The position numbers were made by a program, and so were the translations under genes. The notes under the pieces are model-generated. The model had not been told where the DNA came from and did not search any database. It saw nothing but the letters and a program-made list of their open reading frames with translations. Shown here in pieces: positions 6,571 through 12,980 of a stretch of DNA of 12,980 nucleotides (the stretch's first letter is position 1; every line of letters begins with the position of its first letter). The stretch lies in assembly GCA_002450905.1 (NCBI GenBank), contig DKAT01000067.1, positions 1 through 12,980 on the forward strand, written 5' to 3'. This stretch comes from Spirochaetia bacterium UBA6919. GTDB lineage: Bacteria > Spirochaetota > UBA6919.

Positions 6571-7668
6571 TTATGCATTATTTTCAAGTGTCTTGCCGCA
6601 CTGGCCACAGAAAGGGAAGTATATATAATTATAATGACTACATTGACCACACTTTTCAAAGAGTTTTAATCCACAATGCTGGCAATATGAAAGGGTTTCT
6701 AATTCTTTGGGATCTTTTTGAGCTTCATTGGATTTGGGAATCCATTTTAATAATATAAAATCTTGTTCACAGGAAGGGCAGCTATGTGTTTTATATGCCT
6801 TCAATGCTATTTCGTGCTTGATATTTTTAATTCTTTTTTCCTGAGTTTGCTCCAGTTCTGCTTTTTTTCGTGCTGTGTATGCTGATAATAGTTTTGTTAC
6901 GTAAATTCCAAATAAGATGGTTATGATTATCCCTACGATATACCGAATATAACCTCCAAAGTTTGGTAAATAGGGTACAAGTCCAACAAAGAAGGCATAG
7001 AAAGCGGCTATTGTATATCCCCAGATGAATGCTTTAAATTTGTTGTGCCTCCATTTGTAGAGAAGGAAAATTGCAATTAAGAGAATGGGGAGGAAGATTG
7101 CTAGACGGATTAAGAATATATTTATTTGATGAGATTTTGTAGCATATTGATGCATAGCCTGAAACTTCTTCTGAAGATCTTTTTTCATTTCAGATAATTT
7201 ATTGATTTTGATATTTGTATTTTTAATATTAAGTTGGATGGCATCGAGTTTTTCATTCCATATTTTGAGAGTACTGCGAATATCTTCGAGTTTTTTCAGT
7301 CTCTCACGGACGCCAGGATCTTCATCAGGAGAGCCAATCACTTTTCTAGCACTTAAAAAATCTTTGTATGACTGTTTTTCAGAGTTATAATTTCTATTAA
7401 TTGTATTGATAGAATTATATATTAATTGTTTTTGTTCATTTAAATCTTTTATTTTCATATTGTAAGGTAAGATTTCATTTTCTATTTTTGTGAGGGCTGA
7501 TTGATCCTTGAAATCTTCTAATCTTGGGGGTGTGTATATTTTATCTAAGTCACTCATAAAATTGGAGCTTAGTGCGATTAAAAATCCTGCTAGTACGATG
7601 GAAATGACTATTAATCCTATTTTTGAGAGTAATTCGAAACGTTTGTGAGATCCTTTAAAAAGACCCAT
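6571..7668 (-). CDS. Four-helix membrane protein with extracytoplasmic coiled coil and C-terminal double zinc ribbon
   Basis: No named family is recognised for this 365-residue protein, but its architecture is clear. A Lys/Arg-rich N-terminus leads into a first membrane helix (about 17-35). A long charged helical region (about 55-178) looks like a coiled coil. Three further helices follow (about 183-204, 213-233 and 241-261). The C-terminal part has four CxxC pairs: C297/C300, C329/C332, C340/C343 and C354/C357. The spacing fits two zinc ribbons. The positive-inside rule (KWRHNK after helix 2, ARKK after helix 4) puts the coiled coil outside and the zinc ribbons in the cytoplasm. Such a layout suits a protein that senses or scaffolds across the membrane, but the function is unknown. 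GAGG lies 5 nt before ATG 7668. It appears monocistronic. Confidence 0.85.
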   Translation of the reverse strand: MGLFKGSHKRFELLSKIGLIVISIVLAGFLIALSSNFMSDLDKIYTPPRLEDFKDQSALTKIENEILPYNMKIKDLNEQKQLIYNSINTINRNYNSEKQSYKDFLSARKVIGSPDEDPGVRERLKKLEDIRSTLKIWNEKLDAIQLNIKNTNIKINKLSEMKKDLQKKFQAMHQYATKSHQINIFLIRLAIFLPILLIAIFLLYKWRHNKFKAFIWGYTIAAFYAFFVGLVPYLPNFGGYIRYIVGIIITILFGIYVTKLLSAYTARKKAELEQTQEKRIKNIKHEIALKAYKTHSCPSCEQDFILLKWIPKSNEAQKDPKELETLSYCQHCGLKLFEKCGQCSHYNYIYFPFCGQCGKTLENNA

Positions 7669-7715
7669 ATGTACCTCGTATTTTTAATGATATATAAAAA
7701 ATATTTAAATATATA

Positions 7716-7744
7716 ATGATAATTTAATATTTAAAATCCTTCAA
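7716..7744 (-). promoter_or_regulatory. Candidate promoter of the zinc-ribbon membrane protein gene
   Basis: Minus-strand TTGAAG (7744-7739) is separated by 17 nt from TATCAT (7721-7716). The -10 matches the consensus at 5 of 6 bases and the -35 at 4 of 6. The predicted leader is about 40 nt. The surrounding DNA is very AT-rich, which raises the chance of a random match. Confidence 0.4.
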
Positions 7745-7825
7745 AACATTGTTCGAGAGCCCACCATGACAAAGTTGATATTACGACATTAATTTTAAAA
7801 GAGTTTTAGTATATATTAATTTATA

Positions 7826-8515
7826 TTATATAAAATTGCTAATTTCATTTATATTACTTATAACCGTATAAGCTCCTTCAGAAATAAATTGCGGGATCAT
7901 TTGTTTGTTACCACCAGGTGGAATCACACCGATGGGTGTTATCTCTGCACATTTTGCTGATCGAACATCGTCAAAGGTATCCCCAAAATAGATTGCCTTT
8001 GCTGGGTGTACTGATGATTTTTTTAAGATATAATTTAGTCCTTCTGGATGGGGTTTTCCATTCTTGACATCTTCCATAACTATGATAGGATCAAAATAGC
8101 TAATATCTGTATTATTTCTTAATACAAATATAGCTTCTTCCCGGGGTCTTCCAGTAAAGATTGCCAGCTTAAAATTATTTGAAAGATTCTTTAACAAAGC
8201 ATTGTCAATAATCCACTTTTCTGTACTTATCAATCCATCACCATTACTACCCCAATATATATGCTGAAATTGATCAACAACTTCTTTTCTTGATGGGTGA
8301 ACCCCTTTTCGTTTGAGTAGCTCGATTGTAAGATCCCAATCATTATTAAAACCACTCTCATTCTTTAACTGCTGTATATCATCATGAAAAATTTCTTTAT
8401 GAAGAAAGTATTCTGCAGTTTGTTTAATGGCAGTTCTGTAAGAGCTTCGAACATCCACCAATACACCATCAATATCAAAGATCAGAAGGTCAAAGTTATT
8501 TATATTTAATTGCAT
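7826..8515 (-). CDS. HAD-superfamily (subfamily IA) phosphatase
   Basis: This is a 229-residue cytoplasmic phosphohydrolase of the haloacid dehalogenase superfamily. All four motifs are present. Motif I, FDIDGVLVDV, has nucleophile Asp14 and acid/base Asp16. Motif II is Thr121 in IFTGRP. Motif III is Lys154 in NGKPHPEG. Motif IV is GDTFDD, with Asp179 and Asp183 for Mg binding. A helical cap lies between motifs I and II (about 22-105). The DVxxSYRxAIxxT stretch after motif I and the PIGVIPPGG stretch near 194-202 recall the subfamily IA hypothetical group (TIGR01548-like), whose substrate is not settled. Phosphoglycolate or histidinol-phosphate-like substrates cannot be distinguished from sequence. 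It starts 34 nt after the small upstream gene and has no strong ribosome site of its own, so it probably depends on translational read-in from that gene. Confidence 0.9.
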   Translation of the reverse strand: MQLNINNFDLLIFDIDGVLVDVRSSYRTAIKQTAEYFLHKEIFHDDIQQLKNESGFNNDWDLTIELLKRKGVHPSRKEVVDQFQHIYWGSNGDGLISTEKWIIDNALLKNLSNNFKLAIFTGRPREEAIFVLRNNTDISYFDPIIVMEDVKNGKPHPEGLNYILKKSSVHPAKAIYFGDTFDDVRSAKCAEITPIGVIPPGGNKQMIPQFISEGAYTVISNINEISNFI

Positions 8516-8549
8516 ATGGTTTTAAAATCTATCTCAAATGAAGGATCGT

Positions 8550-8765
8550 CTATTCATCATCCCTCTTGATATGCATTTTGATGAACTCTTGGATTTTTTC
8601 AAGGGTTAGAAATATATTGGATAGTTTAATTTTGTGTAAAGACAGGGCTAATGAATTTGTATTAGCTAATTTACCTGAATCAATACAGCTTATAATAATC
8701 TCAAGTGCATGGATTTCTTCCTCAGTCAACTCTAGACGAAACGATCTCTCCATAAAACTTTCCAT
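8550..8765 (-). CDS. Small hypothetical protein (71 residues) upstream of the HAD phosphatase
   Basis: The reading frame is open from 8789, but the best start is ATG 8765, which has a strong GGGAGG (8778-8773) 7 nt upstream. The longer form would place that site inside the coding region. The product begins MESFMERSFRLELTEEEIHALEIIIS and is predicted to be all-helical: one helix around the ELTEEEIHALEIIISCID segment, then a second around LSNIFLTLEKIQEFIKMHI. There is a single Cys and no membrane segment. I do not recognise a family. A strong ribosome site, its own promoter and close linkage to the HAD gene support it as real. It may bind or regulate the phosphatase, but that is only suggested by position. 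Confidence 0.7.
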   Translation of the reverse strand: MESFMERSFRLELTEEEIHALEIIISCIDSGKLANTNSLALSLHKIKLSNIFLTLEKIQEFIKMHIKRDDE

Positions 8766-8798
8766 ATTATTGCCTCCCTTATATATCATACTATGTTA

Positions 8799-8827
8799 AT
8801 ATTAAATGATCTCATACTAAATGTCAA
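8799..8827 (-). promoter_or_regulatory. Candidate sigma-70 promoter of the small gene-HAD unit
   Basis: A perfect minus-strand TTGACA (8827-8822) is followed after 17 nt by TAATAT (8804-8799), a 4 of 6 match to the -10 box. The start site would be near 8792, leaving a leader of about 26 nt that contains the GGGAGG of the small gene. Confidence 0.55.
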
Positions 8828-8933
8828 TCATATTTTCATAAAGAATATATTTAACATTCAATTATCTTATCGACATTTAAAAACATTATCGTAATACCTC
8901 TGCGAGATTTTATAAAAAATAATAAGATAATAT

Positions 8934-10319
8934 TTAAATGTGGATTGGATGTCCTTCTATACCCTTCATGATCTCTAAAATAATTTCTGAAAGGGTAGGA
9001 TGAGCATGAATCATTTGTGAAATATCTACTGGAAGTAGATTCGATGACTTAGCTAATAACAATTCATGGATGATTTCTGTTGCCTGGTGACCTACGATAT
9101 GAGCTGAGATGATATCTTTTGTTTCAGGATTTGAAAGCACCTTGAGCATTCCTTCTGAACGTTCAATAGCAACAGATTTACCAGCCCCTCTGTATGGAAA
9201 AGTCGTTTTCTTAAAGGGTATTTCCAATTCTTTTAATTTCCATTCAGGGTATCCGAAACTAGCGATTTGTGGTTCACAATAGATAGCTGAAGGTATATTC
9301 TGTTCAATAATACGAGGGTCTACTGGAAGTCCAGCCATGTGCTCAATTGCAATTTCGCCTTCTTTTGACGCAACATGAGCCAAGAGAGGAGTATTGATCA
9401 CATCTCCCACGGCATAGATACTTGGAATCTTTGTCTGATAAAAATCTTCAACTGGTATAAAGCCTTTTTCTAATTCTATACCAATACTTTCTAATCCTAT
9501 ATTATCTGTATTAGGGGTTCTGCCCACAGCGACAATGATTTTTTCTATAATGATTTCTTTTGAAGAACCCTTCTGGTCTATATCAAGTAAAATCAGATTA
9601 TTATTTTTTTTCATGGAAAGAGCCTTGGACGAGGTTAATATTTTAATACCTCTTTTCTGGAGAGATTTATGGAGGACATCAACTGTTTCATGATCTTCCA
9701 AGGGGAGAATGTGATCAAGAACTTCAATTAAGTAAACTTCTACACCGAAAGCATTCATGATATAAGCGAATTCGACACCGATGGCTCCAGCACCAAGGAT
9801 AGCAATACTTTTGGGAAGCTTATCCAACATCAGTGCACCGGTAGATGATAGAATATCTTGTTCATCATAAGGAAAGTTAGCTATCTCCTTTGGTCTGGAT
9901 CCAGTGGCTATTAAAATATTTGTTCCAATAAGTTGTTGAGTATTATCAATTGTGATATCATTGGGTGATTGGATTATTGCTGTACCCTGATAATATGTAA
10001 TATTATTTTTTTTCAATAAATAGTTCACACCTTTGGATAGGAGTTCAGCAGAACGTCGTGACTTCTCAAAAACCTTTTTGTAATCAAAGCCTTGTTTATT
10101 CACATCAATTCCCATTGCTTCTAATTCAGGAATTGATCGATATACTTCAGCTTGATGGATAAGTGATTTTGACGGAATACATCCAATATTAAGACATACT
10201 CCGCCAGGTTTGTCTTTCTCGATGATAGCTGTTTTCATCCCTAGTTGGGATGCCCGAATAGCTGATACATATCCCCCGGGTCCTGCTCCAATAACTATAA
10301 GATCATATTTTCCTGACAT
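8934..10319 (-). CDS. lpdA: Dihydrolipoyl dehydrogenase (E3)
   Basis: This FAD flavoenzyme reoxidises dihydrolipoamide with NAD+ for the 2-oxoacid dehydrogenase complexes or the glycine cleavage system in the cytoplasm. The 461 residues are of normal length. The FAD-binding GAGPGG is at 11-16. The redox-active disulfide is Cys42/Cys47 in CLNIGCIPSK, and the NAD-binding GAGAIG is at 176-181 with Glu183. The second FAD motif YAVGDV follows in the last third. The C-terminal interface dyad is His440 and Glu445 in HAHPTLSE. No lipoyl domain is fused to the N-terminus, and no E1, E2 or gcv gene is nearby, so the complex it serves cannot be told from here. A link with one-carbon metabolism through glycine cleavage is possible given folD and fchA in the window. 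ATG 10319 has only a weak AGAGA upstream. Confidence 0.96.
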   Translation of the reverse strand: MSGKYDLIVIGAGPGGYVSAIRASQLGMKTAIIEKDKPGGVCLNIGCIPSKSLIHQAEVYRSIPELEAMGIDVNKQGFDYKKVFEKSRRSAELLSKGVNYLLKKNNITYYQGTAIIQSPNDITIDNTQQLIGTNILIATGSRPKEIANFPYDEQDILSSTGALMLDKLPKSIAILGAGAIGVEFAYIMNAFGVEVYLIEVLDHILPLEDHETVDVLHKSLQKRGIKILTSSKALSMKKNNNLILLDIDQKGSSKEIIIEKIIVAVGRTPNTDNIGLESIGIELEKGFIPVEDFYQTKIPSIYAVGDVINTPLLAHVASKEGEIAIEHMAGLPVDPRIIEQNIPSAIYCEPQIASFGYPEWKLKELEIPFKKTTFPYRGAGKSVAIERSEGMLKVLSNPETKDIISAHIVGHQATEIIHELLLAKSSNLLPVDISQMIHAHPTLSEIILEIMKGIEGHPIHI

Positions 10320-10373
10320 ATTATTCTCTAATTTGTTAATTATTTATAAGTTATAAAAATTGCCTTTGGTAAT

Positions 10374-10402
10374 ATTACAATATAGAATAATAAATTTATC
10401 AA
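10374..10402 (-). promoter_or_regulatory. Candidate sigma-70 promoter of lpdA
   Basis: Minus-strand TTGATA (10402-10397, 5 of 6) and TGTAAT (10379-10374, 5 of 6) are separated by 17 nt. Transcription would start near 10367, about 48 nt before the ATG. It lies downstream of the hairpin at 10434-10462, which fits an independent transcript. Confidence 0.5.
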
Positions 10403-10433
10403 TAAGGATAAACATTATTTTGAAATAATTCAG

Positions 10434-10462
10434 CATCGGAATTAAAATTTTTGATTCCGATG
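10434..10462 (-). terminator. Hairpin downstream of the hybrid kinase gene, probable terminator
   Basis: CATCGGAAT (10434-10442) and ATTCCGATG (10454-10462) form a perfect 9-bp stem that extends by a G-T pair and several A-T pairs into the loop, giving the most stable stem I see in any spacer here. It lies about 77 nt after the kinase stop and just before the lpdA promoter, where a terminator is expected. A classical T tract is not clean on the minus strand. On the plus strand it is followed by the T-rich TTGTTGTTTTG, but no plus-strand gene ends here. It may also be a mRNA-stabilising or protein-binding dyad. Confidence 0.5.
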
Positions 10463-10538
10463 TTGTTGTTTTGTGTAGGTATTCTATAGAAAATATTAAT
10501 TTATTAATAATCAAAATTTTAAATAAAAATAGAGCATG

Positions 10539-12980
10539 TTATGATAATTTAAGGGCAGTATGAAATGATTTTAGGAGTTGTTCGATAGAATAGGGCTTTT
10601 CTAGGATAGAATAATTCTTGCCTGCATTGATAAATTGTCTTGACTTCTCGTTAACATATCCGCTAGTAAGGATAACATGGATGTCTTTATAAGTATTTGA
10701 AATTTGATGGGCTAATAAAATACCACTCTCACCAGGGAGAATAATGTCTGTAAATACCAGTTCTATATTAAGATTATTATTTTTTAAAACTTCCAAAGCC
10801 TCTTCAGCTGAAGCAGTTTCAAGAACGATATAACCAAATTCTTTTAAGGCTCTGGCTGTGAACTTTCTCAAACCATCTTCATCTTCAACCAGTAATACGT
10901 TTATATCTTTGACTTGGTATCTGTTAAGGTCTTGATTAGAAGAGTCCTTGGTTATATTTAATTGATCTGTAACAGGTAAGTAGATAATGAATGTGGTACC
11001 TTGTCCCAAAGTACTATTGACACGGATAAAACCCTTATGATTTTTAACAATACCATATACAACAGATAAACCAAGTCCGGTTCCTTTGCCATAATCTTTT
11101 GTGGTAAAGAAAGGTTCAAATATTCTATCAATATTCTCTTTGTCAATACCGCATCCCGAGTCATTGAAGGATATTCTAACGAAATGTGTATTATTTGGGA
11201 TTTTTTGTCTCCTCAGGAAGATACTTTCTTCGGAAGCTACATTTCTTGTTGTGATTGCGATACTACCACCACCTGGCATAGCATCTCTTGCATTAATGGA
11301 CATATTTAGAATAATTTGTTCTAAATTTCCTTCATCAGCCATGACAGTAGAATTTTGAGCTAAGAAATTGGTGTTTATAGCAATATTTGATCCTAGTATT
11401 CTTTGAATCATTTTTTGAATATTTTGTATACTGTTGTGAATATTTATAGGGATAAAATCATTTGTTTGTTTTCTACTAAAGAAAAGGAGTTGTTGAATTA
11501 ATCGGGAAGCCCTTGTAATAGCACTTTCAATTTCCTTGACATCATCGAAAATTGGGTTGCTACTTGTTTCAGATAATAAGATAAGTTGGGTGTATCCCTG
11601 GATGACGTTTAGGATATTATTGAAGTCATGAGCAATACCGCTTGCCAGGGTTCCAATCGCATCCATTTTTTGAGCCTGGTATAATTGGTTTTGTATCAGT
11701 TCTTTTTCTTTCTGGAGTTTAATTCTAGTTAGCTCTGTGGTTGCCCTTTCAGCAAAGAATTTGAAAATATGTTTGATTATTCCTCCATTGGAAATTTGTT
11801 TTTTACTCATAACAACAAGAGTACCTAAAACTTCTCCCTGGGGGTTTATAAGGGGTGAGCCGATATATCCTTCGACCTCCCATTTTACAAGTCTTTGACT
11901 GTCTGGATATAATTTTTGCGTATCTCTTTCGATAAGAATAATTTCTTTTTCATAGAGTCTTTCACAGGGGGTATTTTCAATGGGAAATTTGAAATCACTA
12001 ACAATTTCATTTTTAGCACAAACAGCTAGGGTCTGGAGTTGATCTGATTTCTCTCCTGTGATTTCTGCTATGAATGAGTAATCTACTTCCAATACATCGA
12101 CAAGATTCAATACCAGAGACTGAAAGAAATCTTTACCTGTTTTAGTGGATACAACTTTCATGATTTTGTCAAGAATACTCTGCATCCACATCTGTTCTGT
12201 GATGTCCTTTCCTGTGGAGATGAAATGAGTAATCTCGCCGTAATTATTGCGAATGGGGGTAATTGTTTTCTCTTCATAAAAGATTTGCCCGTCTTTGCTC
12301 TTATTACAAATTACGTTCCTATATACATTTCCAGATAAAATAGTTTTCCATAGTTCATCATAGTATATTTTTTGGTGATGTTTAGATTTTAAGATAGAAG
12401 GAGTTTTTCCGAGGACTTCCTCTTTTGTATATCCTGTAATTCTTTCAAAACTTGGATTCACATATTCGATGATCCCATTGGAATCTGTAATAAAAATATT
12501 ATCAGCAGCCTGTTCTACTGCATAAGTTAGTTTTTTTAGATATAATTCCTGTTTTTCACGCTGGGTAATATCCCTATCAATACCACGATACCCTAACCAG
12601 ACGTTTTCTTGATTAAAAATAGGGACTCCACTTGTTTCCATAACAACATGTGACCCATCTTTATGGATATTAATATTTTTAAGAAACGAGAATGGCTGTT
12701 TTTTTTCAACAATATCCTGAAAGACACCAGCGATTCTCTGGGCTTCATCAGGGGGCATAAGTTCAAATGGTGTTTTGTTAATAACTTCATGGGGTTCATA
12801 TCCCAGGATATCTTTGATTTTAGGGCTCACATAGGTATATTGTGCTGTTTGATTCACTTCCCATACCCAATCACTGGTGTTTTCAACGAGTTCTTTATAA
12901 GTTATTTCAGATTCATTTACTGGTATTTCATGTAATACAGCGATCAGAGTAAGAAGATTATTTTTAGACTCAAGACTGAA
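10539..12980 (-). CDS. Hybrid sensor histidine kinase: PAS-PAS-GAF-HisKA-HATPase-receiver (5' end outside window)
   Basis: The frame stays open to the right edge, so this is a partial gene of 813 visible residues. A GTG at 12857 falls inside the first PAS domain and is not a plausible start, because the conserved YKELVENTSDWVWEV precedes it. In visible-fragment numbering, a first PAS/PAC is at about 27-145 and a second at about 148-262 (FITDSNGIIEYVNPSFERITGY). A GAF-like domain spans about 275-415. The HisKA H-box is GIAHDFNN with phospho-acceptor His451, and the ATPase has the N-box (INARDAMP, Asn563), G1 (DSGCGI), EPFFTTK and GTGLGL. A C-terminal receiver follows, with phosphorylatable Asp745 in FTDIILPGESG, the LTSGY Thr and the EKPY Lys795. 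No membrane helix is visible in the fragment, so it is probably cytoplasmic unless the missing N-terminus has one. No DNA-binding output domain is present, so it must signal through a separate partner not seen here. Confidence 0.95.
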   Translation of the reverse strand, partial: FSLESKNNLLTLIAVLHEIPVNESEITYKELVENTSDWVWEVNQTAQYTYVSPKIKDILGYEPHEVINKTPFELMPPDEAQRIAGVFQDIVEKKQPFSFLKNINIHKDGSHVVMETSGVPIFNQENVWLGYRGIDRDITQREKQELYLKKLTYAVEQAADNIFITDSNGIIEYVNPSFERITGYTKEEVLGKTPSILKSKHHQKIYYDELWKTILSGNVYRNVICNKSKDGQIFYEEKTITPIRNNYGEITHFISTGKDITEQMWMQSILDKIMKVVSTKTGKDFFQSLVLNLVDVLEVDYSFIAEITGEKSDQLQTLAVCAKNEIVSDFKFPIENTPCERLYEKEIILIERDTQKLYPDSQRLVKWEVEGYIGSPLINPQGEVLGTLVVMSKKQISNGGIIKHIFKFFAERATTELTRIKLQKEKELIQNQLYQAQKMDAIGTLASGIAHDFNNILNVIQGYTQLILLSETSSNPIFDDVKEIESAITRASRLIQQLLFFSRKQTNDFIPINIHNSIQNIQKMIQRILGSNIAINTNFLAQNSTVMADEGNLEQIILNMSINARDAMPGGGSIAITTRNVASEESIFLRRQKIPNNTHFVRISFNDSGCGIDKENIDRIFEPFFTTKDYGKGTGLGLSVVYGIVKNHKGFIRVNSTLGQGTTFIIYLPVTDQLNITKDSSNQDLNRYQVKDINVLLVEDEDGLRKFTARALKEFGYIVLETASAEEALEVLKNNNLNIELVFTDIILPGESGILLAHQISNTYKDIHVILTSGYVNEKSRQFINAGKNYSILEKPYSIEQLLKSFHTALKLS

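Noticed and set aside
7745..7775. GTTCGAGAGCCCACCA, resembling a tRNA 3' end
   Set aside because: The flanking bases do not pair into a T stem and the 70 nt upstream is almost only A and T, so no cloverleaf forms.
8566..8799. Plus-strand frame of 77 codons opposite the small gene
   Set aside because: It is the antisense shadow of the 71-residue gene, has no ribosome site, and its composition is not protein-like. The minus-strand gene has GGGAGG and a promoter.

Overview
The window comes from an AT-rich bacterial chromosome with long, very AT-rich spacers. It looks Gram-negative-like: there is a lipoprotein with a signal peptide and Cys lipobox, and a Shine-Dalgarno sequence before most genes. 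It respires oxygen, because an A-type (aa3-like) heme-copper cytochrome c oxidase starts here. I see no tRNA, rRNA, CRISPR array, IS element or phage gene. The phylum cannot be fixed from the sequence alone. The features of CoxB and the DUF6599-type lipoprotein suggest a lineage outside the best-studied Proteobacteria, but that is inference.

Layout. Positions 1-1636 (minus) hold coxB followed by the start of coxA, which runs off the left edge. Positions 1637-2107 are a non-coding spacer. Two plus-strand genes follow: a DUF2461 protein (2108-2821) and a DUF6599-like lipoprotein, best started at 3038. The lipoprotein meets the next minus-strand gene tail to tail with overlapping stop codons. 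Positions 6432 down to 4057 form a four-gene minus-strand operon: fchA, folD, a small membrane-anchored coiled-coil protein and an unrecognised soluble protein. It is preceded by a near-consensus sigma-70 promoter. Upstream lie a monocistronic four-helix membrane protein with a double zinc ribbon (6571-7668), a two-gene unit of a 71-residue protein and a HAD phosphatase (8765 down to 7826), dihydrolipoyl dehydrogenase (8934-10319), and a hybrid PAS-PAS-GAF histidine kinase/receiver that runs off the right edge (10539 to beyond 12980).

The most interesting point is the folate pair. FolD here has Ile, Asn and Glu at the positions of the family's catalytic Lys, Gln and Asp (K56, Q100 and D125 in the human enzyme). 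It therefore probably lacks cyclohydrolase activity and may be a dehydrogenase only. The gene 3 nt upstream, fchA, encodes an unrelated cyclodeaminase-type methenyl-THF cyclohydrolase that could supply the missing step. The two unknown genes downstream in the same operon are candidates for a linked but undescribed function. The remaining genes look like ordinary respiration, central metabolism, repair and signalling functions.
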